Origin: an uncultured Dorea sp.
GTDB taxonomy: Bacteria > Bacillota > Clostridia > Lachnospirales > Lachnospiraceae
Assembly: GCF_934294775.1 (NCBI RefSeq)
Contig: NZ_CAKRAH010000057.1
Location: 1-16,519 of the forward strand
Direction: 5' to 3'
DNA: 16,519 nt
The notes under the pieces are model-generated. The model did not search any database and was not told where the DNA came from. It saw only the letters and a program-made list of their open reading frames with translations. Both the position numbers and the translations under genes were made by a program. Below, one piece after another: positions 6,701-13,317 of the stretch. Within the stretch, counting starts at the first letter, position 1. Every line of letters starts with the position of its first letter.

Positions 6701-7747
6701 ATGAACTTTATTCAGAAAAACCTTTCTGGTATTCTGGTCTGCTTTGTGATTGCAGTACCTTCCTGGCTTCTTGGAAAGATATTTCCCGTTGTCGGCGGTC
6801 CTGTCATTGCGATTCTTGCCGGAATGCTGATTACGTTAGTATGGACCAATAAGGGCAAAGCCGAATCCGGTATCAAATGGACTTCCAAGATTATTTTACA
6901 GACTGCTGTTGTCCTGCTTGGATTTGGTATGAATCTTGGTGTGATCTTACAGACCGGAAAGCAATCTCTTCCGATCATCGTATGCACGATCAGTACTTCC
7001 CTGATTCTTGCATGGCTGCTCCGCAAGATCCTGAATGTCCCATCCAATACTTCGATTCTTGTAGGCGTCGGCTCATCCATCTGTGGAGGATCCGCAATCG
7101 CCGCCACTGCACCGGTCATTGATGCAGATGATACTGAAGTTGCGCAGGCAATCTCCGTTATCTTCTTCTTCAATGTTATCGCGGCTGTACTCTTCCCGGT
7201 ACTTGGAAGTGCACTTGGCTTTGACACTACAAGCGGAAGCCCCTTCGGATTATTCGCCGGAACTGCTATTAATGATACTTCTTCCGTTACGGCCGCTGCT
7301 TCTACCTGGGACAGTATGTGGAATCTCGGAAGCGAAACTTTGAATACTGCCGTTACGGTAAAACTTACCCGTACACTGGCGATTATTCCAATCACACTGG
7401 TATTATCTCTGATCCGTGCAAAATCTGCAGCTAACGCTGAAACTGCAGATGCGACAGCTAACAAATTCAGCTTAAAGAGAGCATTTCCTATGTTCATCTT
7501 ATACTTTATCATCGCAGCAGTGATTACTACTGTATGTATGAGTATGGGCGTGAGCGCAGATGTATTTGCTCCGTTAAAGGAATTATCTAAATTCTTTATC
7601 ATTATGGCTATGGCTGCGATCGGGCTTAACAGTAATGTTGTGAAACTGATCAAGTCAGGTGGAAAACCACTTCTGCTTGGTGGATGCTGCTGGGTTGGGA
7701 TTACGGTTGTTAGTCTTGGGATGCAGCATGTGATGAATATTTGGTAA
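6701..7747 (+). CDS. YeiH family (UPF0324) putative anion/sulfate exporter
   Basis: A 348-aa protein with about ten membrane helices, normal length for the UPF0324/YeiH family (annotated as putative sulfate exporter; transport role little tested). The diagnostic motif SSICGGSAIAATAPVI is at residues 125-140, preceded by LLGFGMNLG and followed by V-A-Q-A-I-S-V-I-F-F-F-N. AGTAINDTSSVTAA and a late MAAIGLNSN are also typical. I chose ATG 6701 because it is preceded by AAGAGGA; a longer frame opening at 6578 starts upstream of the promoter. Single gene with its own promoter. No T-tailed terminator follows, only the long inverted repeat at 7828-7961. No adjacent LysR regulator, which often accompanies this family. 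Confidence 0.9.
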   Translation: MNFIQKNLSGILVCFVIAVPSWLLGKIFPVVGGPVIAILAGMLITLVWTNKGKAESGIKWTSKIILQTAVVLLGFGMNLGVILQTGKQSLPIIVCTISTSLILAWLLRKILNVPSNTSILVGVGSSICGGSAIAATAPVIDADDTEVAQAISVIFFFNVIAAVLFPVLGSALGFDTTSGSPFGLFAGTAINDTSSVTAAASTWDSMWNLGSETLNTAVTVKLTRTLAIIPITLVLSLIRAKSAANAETADATANKFSLKRAFPMFILYFIIAAVITTVCMSMGVSADVFAPLKELSKFFIIMAMAAIGLNSNVVKLIKSGGKPLLLGGCCWVGITVVSLGMQHVMNIW

Positions 7748-7827
7748 TTGCTGTTTAATACATTAATTTGGGGTGGATTCCCGGTCCTTGCGTATGCCTT
7801 GGTATAAGATCTGGTCCGCGACTCCAT

Positions 7828-7961
7828 GAGGCAAGAAGTAGTAAGAGAGCCTGAATTCCCTAAAAGCAACAGAAAGCAAACCCAAACTCGACGTTCGTCT
7901 CAAACAGTGGATTTGCTTTCTGTTAACGGGAATCCAGACTCTCTAACTACTTCTAAGCCTC
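7828..7961 (-). repeat. Long imperfect inverted repeat, probable structured RNA
   Basis: Arms 7828-7883 and 7909-7961 pair over about 50 nt around a 25-nt loop that holds a small stem GACG-TT-CGTC (7890-7899). The best segments are AACAGAAAGCAAA (7868-7880) and GAAGTAGT/ACTACTTC. Three arm differences (C/T, A/G, C/T) are mispairs on the plus strand but G-U pairs on the minus strand, so the fold is better in RNA from the minus strand, downstream of the recombinase/zinc-ribbon unit. There is no T-run, so it is not an ordinary terminator. GGATTCCCG at 7775-7783 can pair with 7927-7935 as an alternative. Could also be a small palindromic mobile element. Confidence 0.75.
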
Positions 7962-8029
7962 ATTCCGCAGTTTCCACAAAATTTCTTTGAGTTTTCCCAT
8001 TGCTGCCCACATTTTGGGCACTTTTTCAT
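7943..8029 (-). CDS. 28-aa zinc-ribbon peptide
   Basis: ATG 8029 to TAG 7943 reads MKKCPKCGQQWENSKKFCGN and then CGMRLRSS. The two knuckles C-P-K-C and C-G-N-C, 14 residues apart, form a complete zinc ribbon. The ribosome binding site is excellent (GAGGAGTGAGGGAA) and the start is 5 nt after the recombinase stop, so it belongs to the same transcript. Its last codons lie in the right arm of the long inverted repeat. Zinc ribbons of this type usually begin larger proteins, so this may be a truncated gene whose remainder was replaced, or a true stand-alone peptide that binds nucleic acid or the recombinase. Position and motif are seen; function is not known. Confidence 0.65.
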   Translation of the reverse strand: MKKCPKCGQQWENSKKFCGNCGMRLRSS

Positions 8030-8034
8030 TTCCC

Positions 8035-8559
8035 TCACTCCTCATCTTTCGTATCACAATGTAGACTTTTTGTTACATTTTCCGGCATCTCTTTTCTCCC
8101 TCTCCCAAATTGTACGCCATTGGCTTTCGCTATTGCGATTCCTTCCGCCTGTCTTTGTTTTATAAAACTTCTCTCCGTCTCTGCTACATAAGCCAATATC
8201 TGCAACACCAGATCTGATATAAATGTTCCTGTTAGTCCTTCATTTTCAGAATCTGTATTAAGTAATGGCATATCGATCACCTGGATATCTATTTTCTTTT
8301 CCTTCGTAAGCATTCTCCATTGTTCTAATATCTCGCTGTAATTTCTTCCAAGTCTGTCGATACTTTTTATTACTAATACATCATTGCTTTTCATCCTTTT
8401 TATCATTTTCTTGTATGCCGGTCTTGAAAAACTATATCCCGACATCTTATCTTCGTATATATTTTTCTTGTCCACTCCCATTTTCCCCATAGCCTGATAC
8501 TGTCTCTCTGGATTTTGGTCTTTTGTTGATACCCGGATGTATCCGTATTTTTTCTTCAT
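8035..8559 (-). CDS. Serine recombinase (resolvase/invertase family), HTH lacking
   Basis: A 174-aa small serine recombinase. The catalytic domain is complete: YGYIRVSTKDQ with nucleophile Ser11 and Arg9, KSIDRLGRNY with Asp68, Arg69 and Arg72, a long E helix (about 110-135), and RQAEGIAIAKANGVQFGRGR. Relatives continue after the P-E-N segment with a 30-40 residue helix-turn-helix; here only about 14 unrelated-looking residues (S-L-H-C-D-T-K-D-E-E) follow before the stop. DNA binding may therefore be weak or supplied in trans. Start 8559 has GGAGG 9 nt upstream. Followed directly by a zinc-ribbon ORF and a long inverted repeat. No transposase or TnpB nearby, so it is not an evident IS607-type element; probably a relic or a minimal site-specific recombination module. 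Confidence 0.85.
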   Translation of the reverse strand: MKKKYGYIRVSTKDQNPERQYQAMGKMGVDKKNIYEDKMSGYSFSRPAYKKMIKRMKSNDVLVIKSIDRLGRNYSEILEQWRMLTKEKKIDIQVIDMPLLNTDSENEGLTGTFISDLVLQILAYVAETERSFIKQRQAEGIAIAKANGVQFGRGRKEMPENVTKSLHCDTKDEE

Positions 8560-8649
8560 GATTCGGTGCCTCCTGCCTTTTTGTGAAAATATGCTCTTTA
8601 GATTAAGACACTCCTAACCTTTCGTCTATATGGAAGCTATGCGAATATG

Positions 8650-8686
8650 AAAAAAGTGCAGAGCTTTTATTTACTCCACACTTTTT
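8650..8686 (-). terminator. Bidirectional-type hairpin terminator
   Basis: Arms 8651-8663 and 8674-8686 (AAAAAGTG..GAG / CTC..CACTTTTT) with two internal mismatches. The T-tract on the minus strand ends transcription of the gene at 8707-9033. It lies just upstream of the recombinase. Confidence 0.7.
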
Positions 8687-8706
8687 ATAGCATTATTCCT
8701 TTTCGC

Positions 8707-9033
8707 CTACATCATGCACCCAAGCACTACGCCTATTGCACCAACCACAACGAATGCAAGCCCGGCTCCTGCTGCCTTCTTCCTCTTCTCCATGATTTTT
8801 TGCATCGCCTGATCCATATGCAATACCGGATATTTTCTTCTTCCGATAAGATACAGCACTAATCCACTTGAATTATTCCCATTCATTGCAAGCATTCCTA
8901 ATAATCTGGGATGCTTCAGACCTCTGGCTTCTGCATCGATCACTGTCATTTTATAGATCTGATATGCTACTTCCACACCACCTACAATGGTGATTGCTGC
9001 ACCTATCACTATGTATATCATATTTTGTTTCAT
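8707..9033 (-). CDS. Small membrane protein, unknown (XRE partner)
   Basis: A 108-aa protein with one hydrophobic helix at each end: about residues 4-24 (MIYIVIGAAITIVGGVEVAY) and 86-106 (AAGAGLAFVVVGAIGVVLGC). Between lies a polar stretch with GLKHPRLLGMLAM, a marginally hydrophobic GLVLYLIGRRKYP and a basic amphipathic piece ending EKRKK. The start at 9033 is set by AGGAGG, which overlaps the stop codon of the upstream regulator, so the two genes are one operon (12-nt gap). I do not recognise a family. Small membrane proteins next to XRE-type regulators with membrane tails are frequent in clostridia; a role in envelope sensing is only a guess. Confidence 0.75.
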   Translation of the reverse strand: MKQNMIYIVIGAAITIVGGVEVAYQIYKMTVIDAEARGLKHPRLLGMLAMNGNNSSGLVLYLIGRRKYPVLHMDQAMQKIMEKRKKAAGAGLAFVVVGAIGVVLGCMM

Positions 9034-9045
9034 CTCTTTTTCCTC

Positions 9046-9453
9046 CTAGATACGTTTGATAATTTCATAAAGCAATACTGCTGCACCAATAATCATGATA
9101 CAGAATACCCCGGCCAGATAATACGTCTTCTCCGGTACGAACATACTTAATGTAATAAGAAGCACCATCATCACAATATTGATGACAACTGCACCCAGCA
9201 ATTTCTTATTACTCTTTACGACATTCGTACTTTCTTCCAGATGTTCCATCATCTTTTCATCTCCTTTCAAAAGATCATCAAGACTTATGGAATACAGGTC
9301 GCTTAATGTAATTACATTTACAATGTCCGGATAAGATTTTTCGTTCTCCCAGTTCGAAATCGTCTGTCTTGATACATTCAGTTTCTCTGCTATATTTTCC
9401 TGGGTGAAACCAGCTCTCATCCGTGCTTCTTTTAATTTTTGTCCTATTTCCAT
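9046..9453 (-). CDS. XRE-type HTH regulator with C-terminal membrane segments
   Basis: A 135-aa protein. Residues 1-62 form an HTH_3/XRE domain: MEIGQKLKEARMRAGFTQEN, then IAEKLNVSRQTISNWENEKS (the recognition helix), Y-P-D-I and the usual LSDLYSISLDDLLKGD. After a short linker come two hydrophobic segments at about 84-104 and 110-131, so it is probably membrane-anchored. ATG 9453 is preceded by AAAGGAG; an in-frame ATG at 9507 has no such site. Anchored XRE regulators of this shape are common in Firmicutes, often as self-regulators and sometimes controlling the adjacent membrane protein (family knowledge). Two AT-rich dyads upstream (9491-9526 and 9547-9564) are candidate operators. Confidence 0.88.
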   Translation of the reverse strand: MEIGQKLKEARMRAGFTQENIAEKLNVSRQTISNWENEKSYPDIVNVITLSDLYSISLDDLLKGDEKMMEHLEESTNVVKSNKKLLGAVVINIVMMVLLITLSMFVPEKTYYLAGVFCIMIIGAAVLLYEIIKRI

Positions 9454-9490
9454 TGTTTGTCTCCTTTCAGGAACATCTTTCCATATCCAG

Positions 9491-9564
9491 TATCTAAAGT
9501 CTATCAAATAACTTTTACATTAGATAGATTCTTGCGGAAATTTGTGTGTAAAAATTATTTTACA
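9491..9564. promoter_or_regulatory. Two dyads upstream of the XRE gene
   Basis: TATCTAA (9491-9497) with its complement TTAGATA (9520-9526), and a tighter dyad TGTAAAA-ATTA-TTTTACA (9547-9564, perfect 7-nt arms). Their place upstream of an XRE gene suggests operators. No confident -35/-10 pair for the XRE gene was identified, so the promoter is unplaced. The rest of 9454-9660 shows nothing recognisable. Confidence 0.45.
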
Positions 9565-9666
9565 TGCTGCTTTTGAAGCAAAATGTAAGGGAAGAAATAA
9601 TATCATTTCTTTTTATACACTTTTTGAAAGCTTTAAATTATAAATTCAATACATAATCAAAAGCGA

Positions 9667-9707
9667 TTGACACCATATAAGACACCACACATAATAAGAA
9701 TAGGAGA
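9667..9707 (+). promoter_or_regulatory. Promoter and ribosome binding site ahead of a lost gene
   Basis: -35 TTGACA (9667-9672), 17-nt spacer, -10 CATAAT (9690-9695) and an AGGAGA site (9702-9707), 8 nt before ATG 9716. The frame from that ATG ends after eight codons (MLKWYGKS), so a good expression signal now leads into debris. Confidence 0.6.
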
Positions 9708-9715
9708 CATAACAG

Positions 9716-9799
9716 ATGTTGAAATGGTACGGCAAATCGTAGAAAGTGAGACAAAAAATAATGAAAACGTTGAATGATTATATGGCAATGGCATTATGA
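9716..9799 (+). pseudogene. Gene-head debris including a HicB-like start
   Basis: Three short pieces overlap. ATG 9716 gives MLKWYGKS and stops at 9742. Another frame reads TDVEMVRQIVESETKNNENV before a stop, with no start of its own. ATG 9761 gives MKTLNDYMAMAL and stops at 9799; the first ten residues match the usual beginning of clostridial HicB antitoxins, whose full length is about 100-130 aa, and then the sequence passes into the reversed kinase remnant. I read this as the head of a toxin-antitoxin or similar gene cut by deletion. The HicB match rests on ten residues and on memory. Confidence 0.4.
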
Positions 9800-10386
9800 A
9801 TCAATATTGTGTATATCTTCTTTCTAAAAATGACGCAATGTTCTCTGACTCCGGCAATCGCATCTGCTGTAATTGCAATGACCGGTGTGTTCTGATTCTT
9901 TCCGTCTTCTGATGCCCGTATGGTTTTTGTCGCTTTCTCTCCATTCATCACCGGCATATGGCTGTCCATGAAGATCAGATCTTATACTTTTTCACTGGCT
10001 TTTTCTACCGCTTCGTTTCCATCTTCCGCTTCATCAATATCTATTTCCAACGGTTCCAGCATTGCTTTTACGACTTCCCTGTTAATCTCATTATCATCTA
10101 CGAGAAGAATATGGACATCTTTTACTTTGAACGGCTCAGGTTCCGTGCTTCCTTCTTCTTTTGGCGGTTCTTCTTTTTCCAGATTTTCAGTCTCTGCTAC
10201 TTTTTGAGGAACAAGGAATCGGAATGTACTGCCTTTGCCGTACTCACTCTCCACATTTACAGATCCACCCATACGTTCCACGATCGACTTACTAAGTGCA
10301 AGTCCGATCCCGGTTCCTTCTTTTCCGTAATCCTGCTCTTTATTAAGCTGTGTATACATGGTAAAGAGCTTTGGCATATCGTCCTG
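9800..10386 (-). pseudogene. Hybrid histidine kinase/receiver, truncated and with a stop codon
   Basis: One minus-strand frame holds the end of an HATPase_c domain (PKLFTMYTQLNKEQ, YGKEGTGIGLALSKSIVERM, then E-S-E-Y-G-K-G-S-T-F). An acidic proline-rich linker and a receiver domain follow (HILLVDDNEINREVVKAML). At 9982-9984 a TAA interrupts the receiver; the same frame continues with DLIFMDSHMPVMNG, holding the phospho-acceptor Asp, and NTPVIAITADAIAGVRE. So a Tyr-type codon probably became a stop, and no frameshift is involved. After GVRE-H-C the match ends, and the receiver's last third (with the K-P motif) is missing. The N-terminal sensor, HisKA and the start of HATPase are also missing: the frame enters near 10386 next to a GGDEF tail. 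Confidence 0.85.
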
Positions 10387-10396
10387 TACATGATAA

Positions 10397-10555
10397 TTAA
10401 TTGGAATCCTTCATTACAAAGCGGGCTCTTCCTCTTTCTTTTGCCTCATATAATACATGATCCGTCTCTGTCATCAACACCTTCATTACCTGTGGGAACG
10501 TAAAATGATACACTCCGATACTACAGCTGATTTTTTTCTCCAATATGTCTGATTT
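10397..10555 (-). pseudogene. GGDEF (diguanylate cyclase) C-terminal fragment
   Basis: Minus-strand frame ending at TAA 10397-10399. It reads KKISCSIGVYHFTFPQ, then a helix and ADxALYxAK-like DHVLYEAKERGRARF. These are the last strand and helix of a GGDEF domain. The catalytic GG(D/E)EF loop and everything before it are absent, and there is no start or ribosome binding site. It stands directly upstream of the histidine-kinase remnant in the same direction, so both may derive from neighbouring c-di-GMP/two-component genes merged by deletion. Confidence 0.75.
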
Positions 10556-10635
10556 TAAATAATTTTTTTATCATACTTGATTCTTTTACAAAAAATAACA
10601 TTTCTGCAAATCCGACACCAAATTTTACATTTTCA

Positions 10636-10665
10636 TTTACAACATTTTATGATTTTTGCTATAAT
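10636..10665 (+). promoter_or_regulatory. Promoter ahead of the plus-strand kinase remnant
   Basis: -35 TTTACA (10636-10641), 18-nt spacer ending TGC, -10 TATAAT (10660-10665): extended -10 type. Start near 10672, about 54 nt before ATG 10726. Confidence 0.6.
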
Positions 10666-10725
10666 ATTATTAATTATAACCTTAACGACAAGTCATTTTA
10701 TACAAAAAAGAATCGAGAAGATATT

Positions 10726-11070
10726 ATGAATGAAACAACAATCAAAAAACCGGATCCACAATTTGCCCAGGATATTTTAAAGCAAAAAGTAAACCACAAA
10801 AAGGAACCACGTTTTATCTTACTTTAGAGTTCCCATATATAGAAGATGATTCCCCTGAAGCTTCCGGCGGATCCCTTATCCCGGAAACAGAAGTTCATCC
10901 GGGCATTTCCCGGAACTTATGCCAGAAACATCCCGATTATCGCTACCACTGCCAATGCATATCAGGAAGATATCCGGGAATGCCTGGATGCAGGAATGAA
11001 TACACATTTGTCCAAGCCTCTTGATATTGAGAAGCTGGTACGTATGCTTGCGGAATACATAAAAAATTAA
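10726..11070 (+). pseudogene. Second hybrid kinase/receiver, head and tails only
   Basis: ATG 10726 opens MNETTIKKPDPQFAQDILKQ and stops at 10826. An overlapping frame from about 10799 reads KGTTFYLTLEFPYIEDDSPE, the last strands of an HATPase_c domain. From about 10910 another frame reads ARNIPIIATTANAYQEDIRE, then CLDAGMNTHLSKPLDIEKLV and a final helix ending at TAA 11068-11070: the last third of a receiver domain with its conserved K-P. Hundreds of residues between the pieces are missing, including the phospho-acceptor Asp. It is on the opposite strand from the kinase remnant at 9800-10386. A frame from ATG 10846 covers the receiver tail, but the tail cannot fold as a receiver. Confidence 0.8.
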
Positions 11071-11340
11071 AAAAGGAAAATCTGTATTTTCCAATCGGTC
11101 CACTGATAATTTTGAGACGGACAACATTCCTGTATGTGACTCAAAAAACACAGTATTGTATTATATAAGCATATAATACTACAAGATTTTCGATATCATG
11201 CCATGTATAATGCCAGAGTGTGTCCAGGAAATACTTTCTGCAAGATATATACTACAATAGACATATATCTTGCAGGAATGATTTTTCAGACGGACTCTAT
11301 TATTATACACAGCTAATAACTGCTTAATTATAATAAATCA
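11071..11340. other. Intergenic stretch with several palindromes
   Basis: No gene seen. GGAAAAT/ATTTTCC hairpin at 11075-11092 just after the receiver stop, without a T-run. Perfect palindrome GTATTATAT-AAGC-ATATAATAC at 11158-11179. Perfect hairpin with 13-nt arms CTGCAAGATATAT (11238-11250) and 11263-11275. The octamer AGACGGAC occurs at 11115-11122 and 11288-11295, and CATTCCTG (11125-11132) has its complement at 11273-11280. Confidence 0.6.
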
Positions 11341-11369
11341 TCAGAAAGGTATTACGACATTTTGTAATA
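11306..11369 (+). promoter_or_regulatory. Candidate promoter and operator of the alpha-glucosidase
   Basis: -10 TATAAT (11329-11334) with a weak -35 TACACA (11306-11311) at 17 nt. Downstream of the predicted start is a dyad TATTAC (11350-11355) / GTAATA (11364-11369), a possible repressor site. The ribosome binding site before ATG 11383 is weak (CAGG), and no catabolite-repression (cre) consensus is seen. Confidence 0.5.
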
Positions 11370-11382
11370 ACAGGTAACAGAC

Positions 11383-13056
11383 ATGAAGAAAAAATGGTGG
11401 CACGACAAAGTAGCATATCAGATCTATCCGAAAAGTTTTCTGGATACGAACGGAGACGGTATCGGAGATCTGCGCGGAATCATATCAAAATTAGACTATC
11501 TGAAAGAATTAGGAATTGATATCATCTGGCTTTCTCCAATCTACAAATCTCCTTTTGTCGATCAGGGATATGATATCTCTGATTATTACGCTATCGCAGA
11601 AGAATTCGGGACCATGGAAGAATTCGATGAATTGCTGGCAGAGGCGAAAAAGCGTGATATGTATATCATCATGGATCTGGTAATCAATCACTGTTCCGAT
11701 CAGCATGAATGGTTCCAGAAAGCGCTCGCAGATCCGGATGGTGAGTATGCTGATTATTTTTATTTCCGCAAGGGAAAGAATGGCAATCCTCCCAGCAATT
11801 ACCGTTCTTATTTTGGAGGCAGCTGCTGGGAACCCGTTCCTGGATCGGACAAATATTATTTTCATATGTTTGCCAAAGAACAGCCCGATCTTAACTGGGA
11901 AAATCCGGTACTCCGGGACAAACTCTATCAGATGATCAACTGGTGGCTGGAAAAAGGGCTGGCCGGATTCCGTATCGATGCAATTATCAATATCAAGAAA
12001 GATCTGGATTTCCCGGATATCGAACCGGACGCGGCCGATGGTATGGCAAGCTGCTGGAGAATGGTGGAAAATGTCGACGGAGTAGGTGAATTTCTGGAAG
12101 ATTTAAAGGAACACACATTTCAGAAATATGATGCATTTACAGTTGCTGAAGTATTCAATATGAAAGAAGATGAACTTACCCAGTTCATTGGCGAAGACGG
12201 GCATTTTTCTACCATATTTGATTTCAGTGCTCATACACTCAGCGACGGTGAACATGGCTGGTATGATGCTCCTCCAATTGATTTCAAAGAATGGCGTAAA
12301 GTAATTTCCGATTCTCAGCTTAAAGTTCAAACATGCGGCCTGGAAGCCAATATCATCGAAAATCATGACGAACCAAGAGGTGCATCCCGTTTCTTACCGG
12401 AATATGCACAAAATACGGCCGGAACCAAAATGCTTGGAACGGTCAGCATCCTCCTTCGCGGAATTCCATTCATCTATCAGGGGCAGGAAATTGGTATGCG
12501 CAATGCTGTATGGAACAGCATCGAAGAATATAATGACATCAGTACGATAGATCAGTATCACATTGCAAGAGATGCCGGTCTCAGTGATGCAGAAGCACTG
12601 GAAGTATGTGGCAAGATGAGCCGTGATAATGCCAGAACTCCAATGCAATGGAATACTAAGGCACATGCCGGATTTACAACCGGAACTCCCTGGCTTAAAG
12701 TAAATTCTAATTATACAAAGATCAACATGGAAAGTCAGGAGAATGATCCGGAATCTGTACTGAACTACTACCGTAAGCTGATTGCCGTCCGCAAATCTTT
12801 AGAATATAAAGATGTATTCACTTATGGAGAATTTGTACCTGCATATCAGGATACAGAGACCGTTATGGCTTACTACCGTCAGAAAGATACTAAGAAAATC
12901 CTCGTTGCCTCCAACTTTGGACAAACACCTGTAGATATTCCTTTGGAATCTGCTATAAAACGGATAATTCTCTCTAACAAAAACCATGCAAAGGTACCGT
13001 CACATACACTTCATCTTGACAGCTGTGAAGTAACCGTACTGGAATGTGCACAATAA
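11383..13056 (+). CDS. GH13 alpha-glucosidase (oligo-1,6-glucosidase-like)
   Basis: A 557-aa cytosolic enzyme without a signal peptide, full length for GH13 subfamily 31. It would release glucose from the non-reducing end of short alpha-glucosides taken up by the cell. Seen in order: WWHDKVAYQIYPKSF; the metal-site loop DTNGDGIGD (21-29); region I DLVINH (98-103); region II GFRIDAI with nucleophile Asp199; region III VAEVF with acid/base Glu256; region IV IENHDEPR with Asp329; then RTPMQW (418-423) and the C-terminal beta domain. The residue after the nucleophile is Ala200. Strict alpha-1,6 enzymes usually have Val there, so alpha-1,4 or sucrose-isomer/trehalose-type substrates are possible (inference). 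No transporter or regulator adjoins it. Confidence 0.93.
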   Translation: MKKKWWHDKVAYQIYPKSFLDTNGDGIGDLRGIISKLDYLKELGIDIIWLSPIYKSPFVDQGYDISDYYAIAEEFGTMEEFDELLAEAKKRDMYIIMDLVINHCSDQHEWFQKALADPDGEYADYFYFRKGKNGNPPSNYRSYFGGSCWEPVPGSDKYYFHMFAKEQPDLNWENPVLRDKLYQMINWWLEKGLAGFRIDAIINIKKDLDFPDIEPDAADGMASCWRMVENVDGVGEFLEDLKEHTFQKYDAFTVAEVFNMKEDELTQFIGEDGHFSTIFDFSAHTLSDGEHGWYDAPPIDFKEWRKVISDSQLKVQTCGLEANIIENHDEPRGASRFLPEYAQNTAGTKMLGTVSILLRGIPFIYQGQEIGMRNAVWNSIEEYNDISTIDQYHIARDAGLSDAEALEVCGKMSRDNARTPMQWNTKAHAGFTTGTPWLKVNSNYTKINMESQENDPESVLNYYRKLIAVRKSLEYKDVFTYGEFVPAYQDTETVMAYYRQKDTKKILVASNFGQTPVDIPLESAIKRIILSNKNHAKVPSHTLHLDSCEVTVLECAQ

Positions 13057-13088
13057 AAAAATAAATGTCAAATATAACATAACTTTAT

Positions 13089-13142
13089 TAAGGAAAAGGG
13101 ATTGAAACAGCTTCCTCAGGCTATTCCAATCCCTTTTCCTTA
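13089..13142 (+). terminator. Strong hairpin after the alpha-glucosidase
   Basis: Perfect 16-nt arms TAAGGAAAAGGGATTG (13089-13104) and complement (13127-13142), with an inner AGC/GCT stem. It lies between converging genes and can act both ways, although T-runs outside the stem are poor. The right arm overlaps the stop codon of the minus-strand remnant. Confidence 0.7.
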
Positions 13143-13317
13143 CATATTTCCTGTATACAATTCTCCTTTGATTTTTACCTTGCATCCGGGCATCTTTTCC
13201 CGAATACTTTCTGCCATTTTTCTCATCTCTTCCATGCCAGGCGTTTCGATATCTTTCAATTCATAAACCCTTCCAAGCCGTTCATACGTTTCTAATCCCA
13301 AGCCTGTGATACGGAAG
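13140..13317 (-). pseudogene. C-terminal tail of an unrelated enzyme (activase-like)
   Basis: Minus-strand frame ending at TAA 13140-13142. It encodes about 58 residues: RITGLGLETYERLGRVYELK, then DIETPGMEEMRKMAESIREK and MPGCKVKIKGELYTGNM. The pattern Y-x-x-L-G-R-x-Y-x-L-x-x-I-x-x-P followed by an amphipathic helix and a final strand resembles the C-terminus of radical-SAM glycyl-radical-enzyme activases, though I am not certain. It has no start and merges, in another frame, into the end of the AraC fragment, so the two seem joined by deletion. Confidence 0.45.

Noticed and set aside
6712..7869. Long minus-strand open frame of 385 codons
   Set aside because: Lies opposite the YeiH-type gene; low-complexity composition rich in Ile, Thr, Ala and Pro, no family resemblance, no ribosome binding site. 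It is a shadow of the plus-strand gene.
7828..7961. Invertible switch (inverted repeats next to a serine recombinase)
   Set aside because: Only 25 nt separate the arms, too little to invert usefully, and the arms are imperfect; a folded RNA explains the substitution pattern better.
8035..8559. IS607-type transposon
   Set aside because: No N-terminal HTH on the recombinase and no TnpB gene nearby.
9920..10503. Plus-strand open frames of 95 and 181 codons
   Set aside because: Antisense to the kinase/receiver and GGDEF remnants, which have clear domain motifs on the minus strand.
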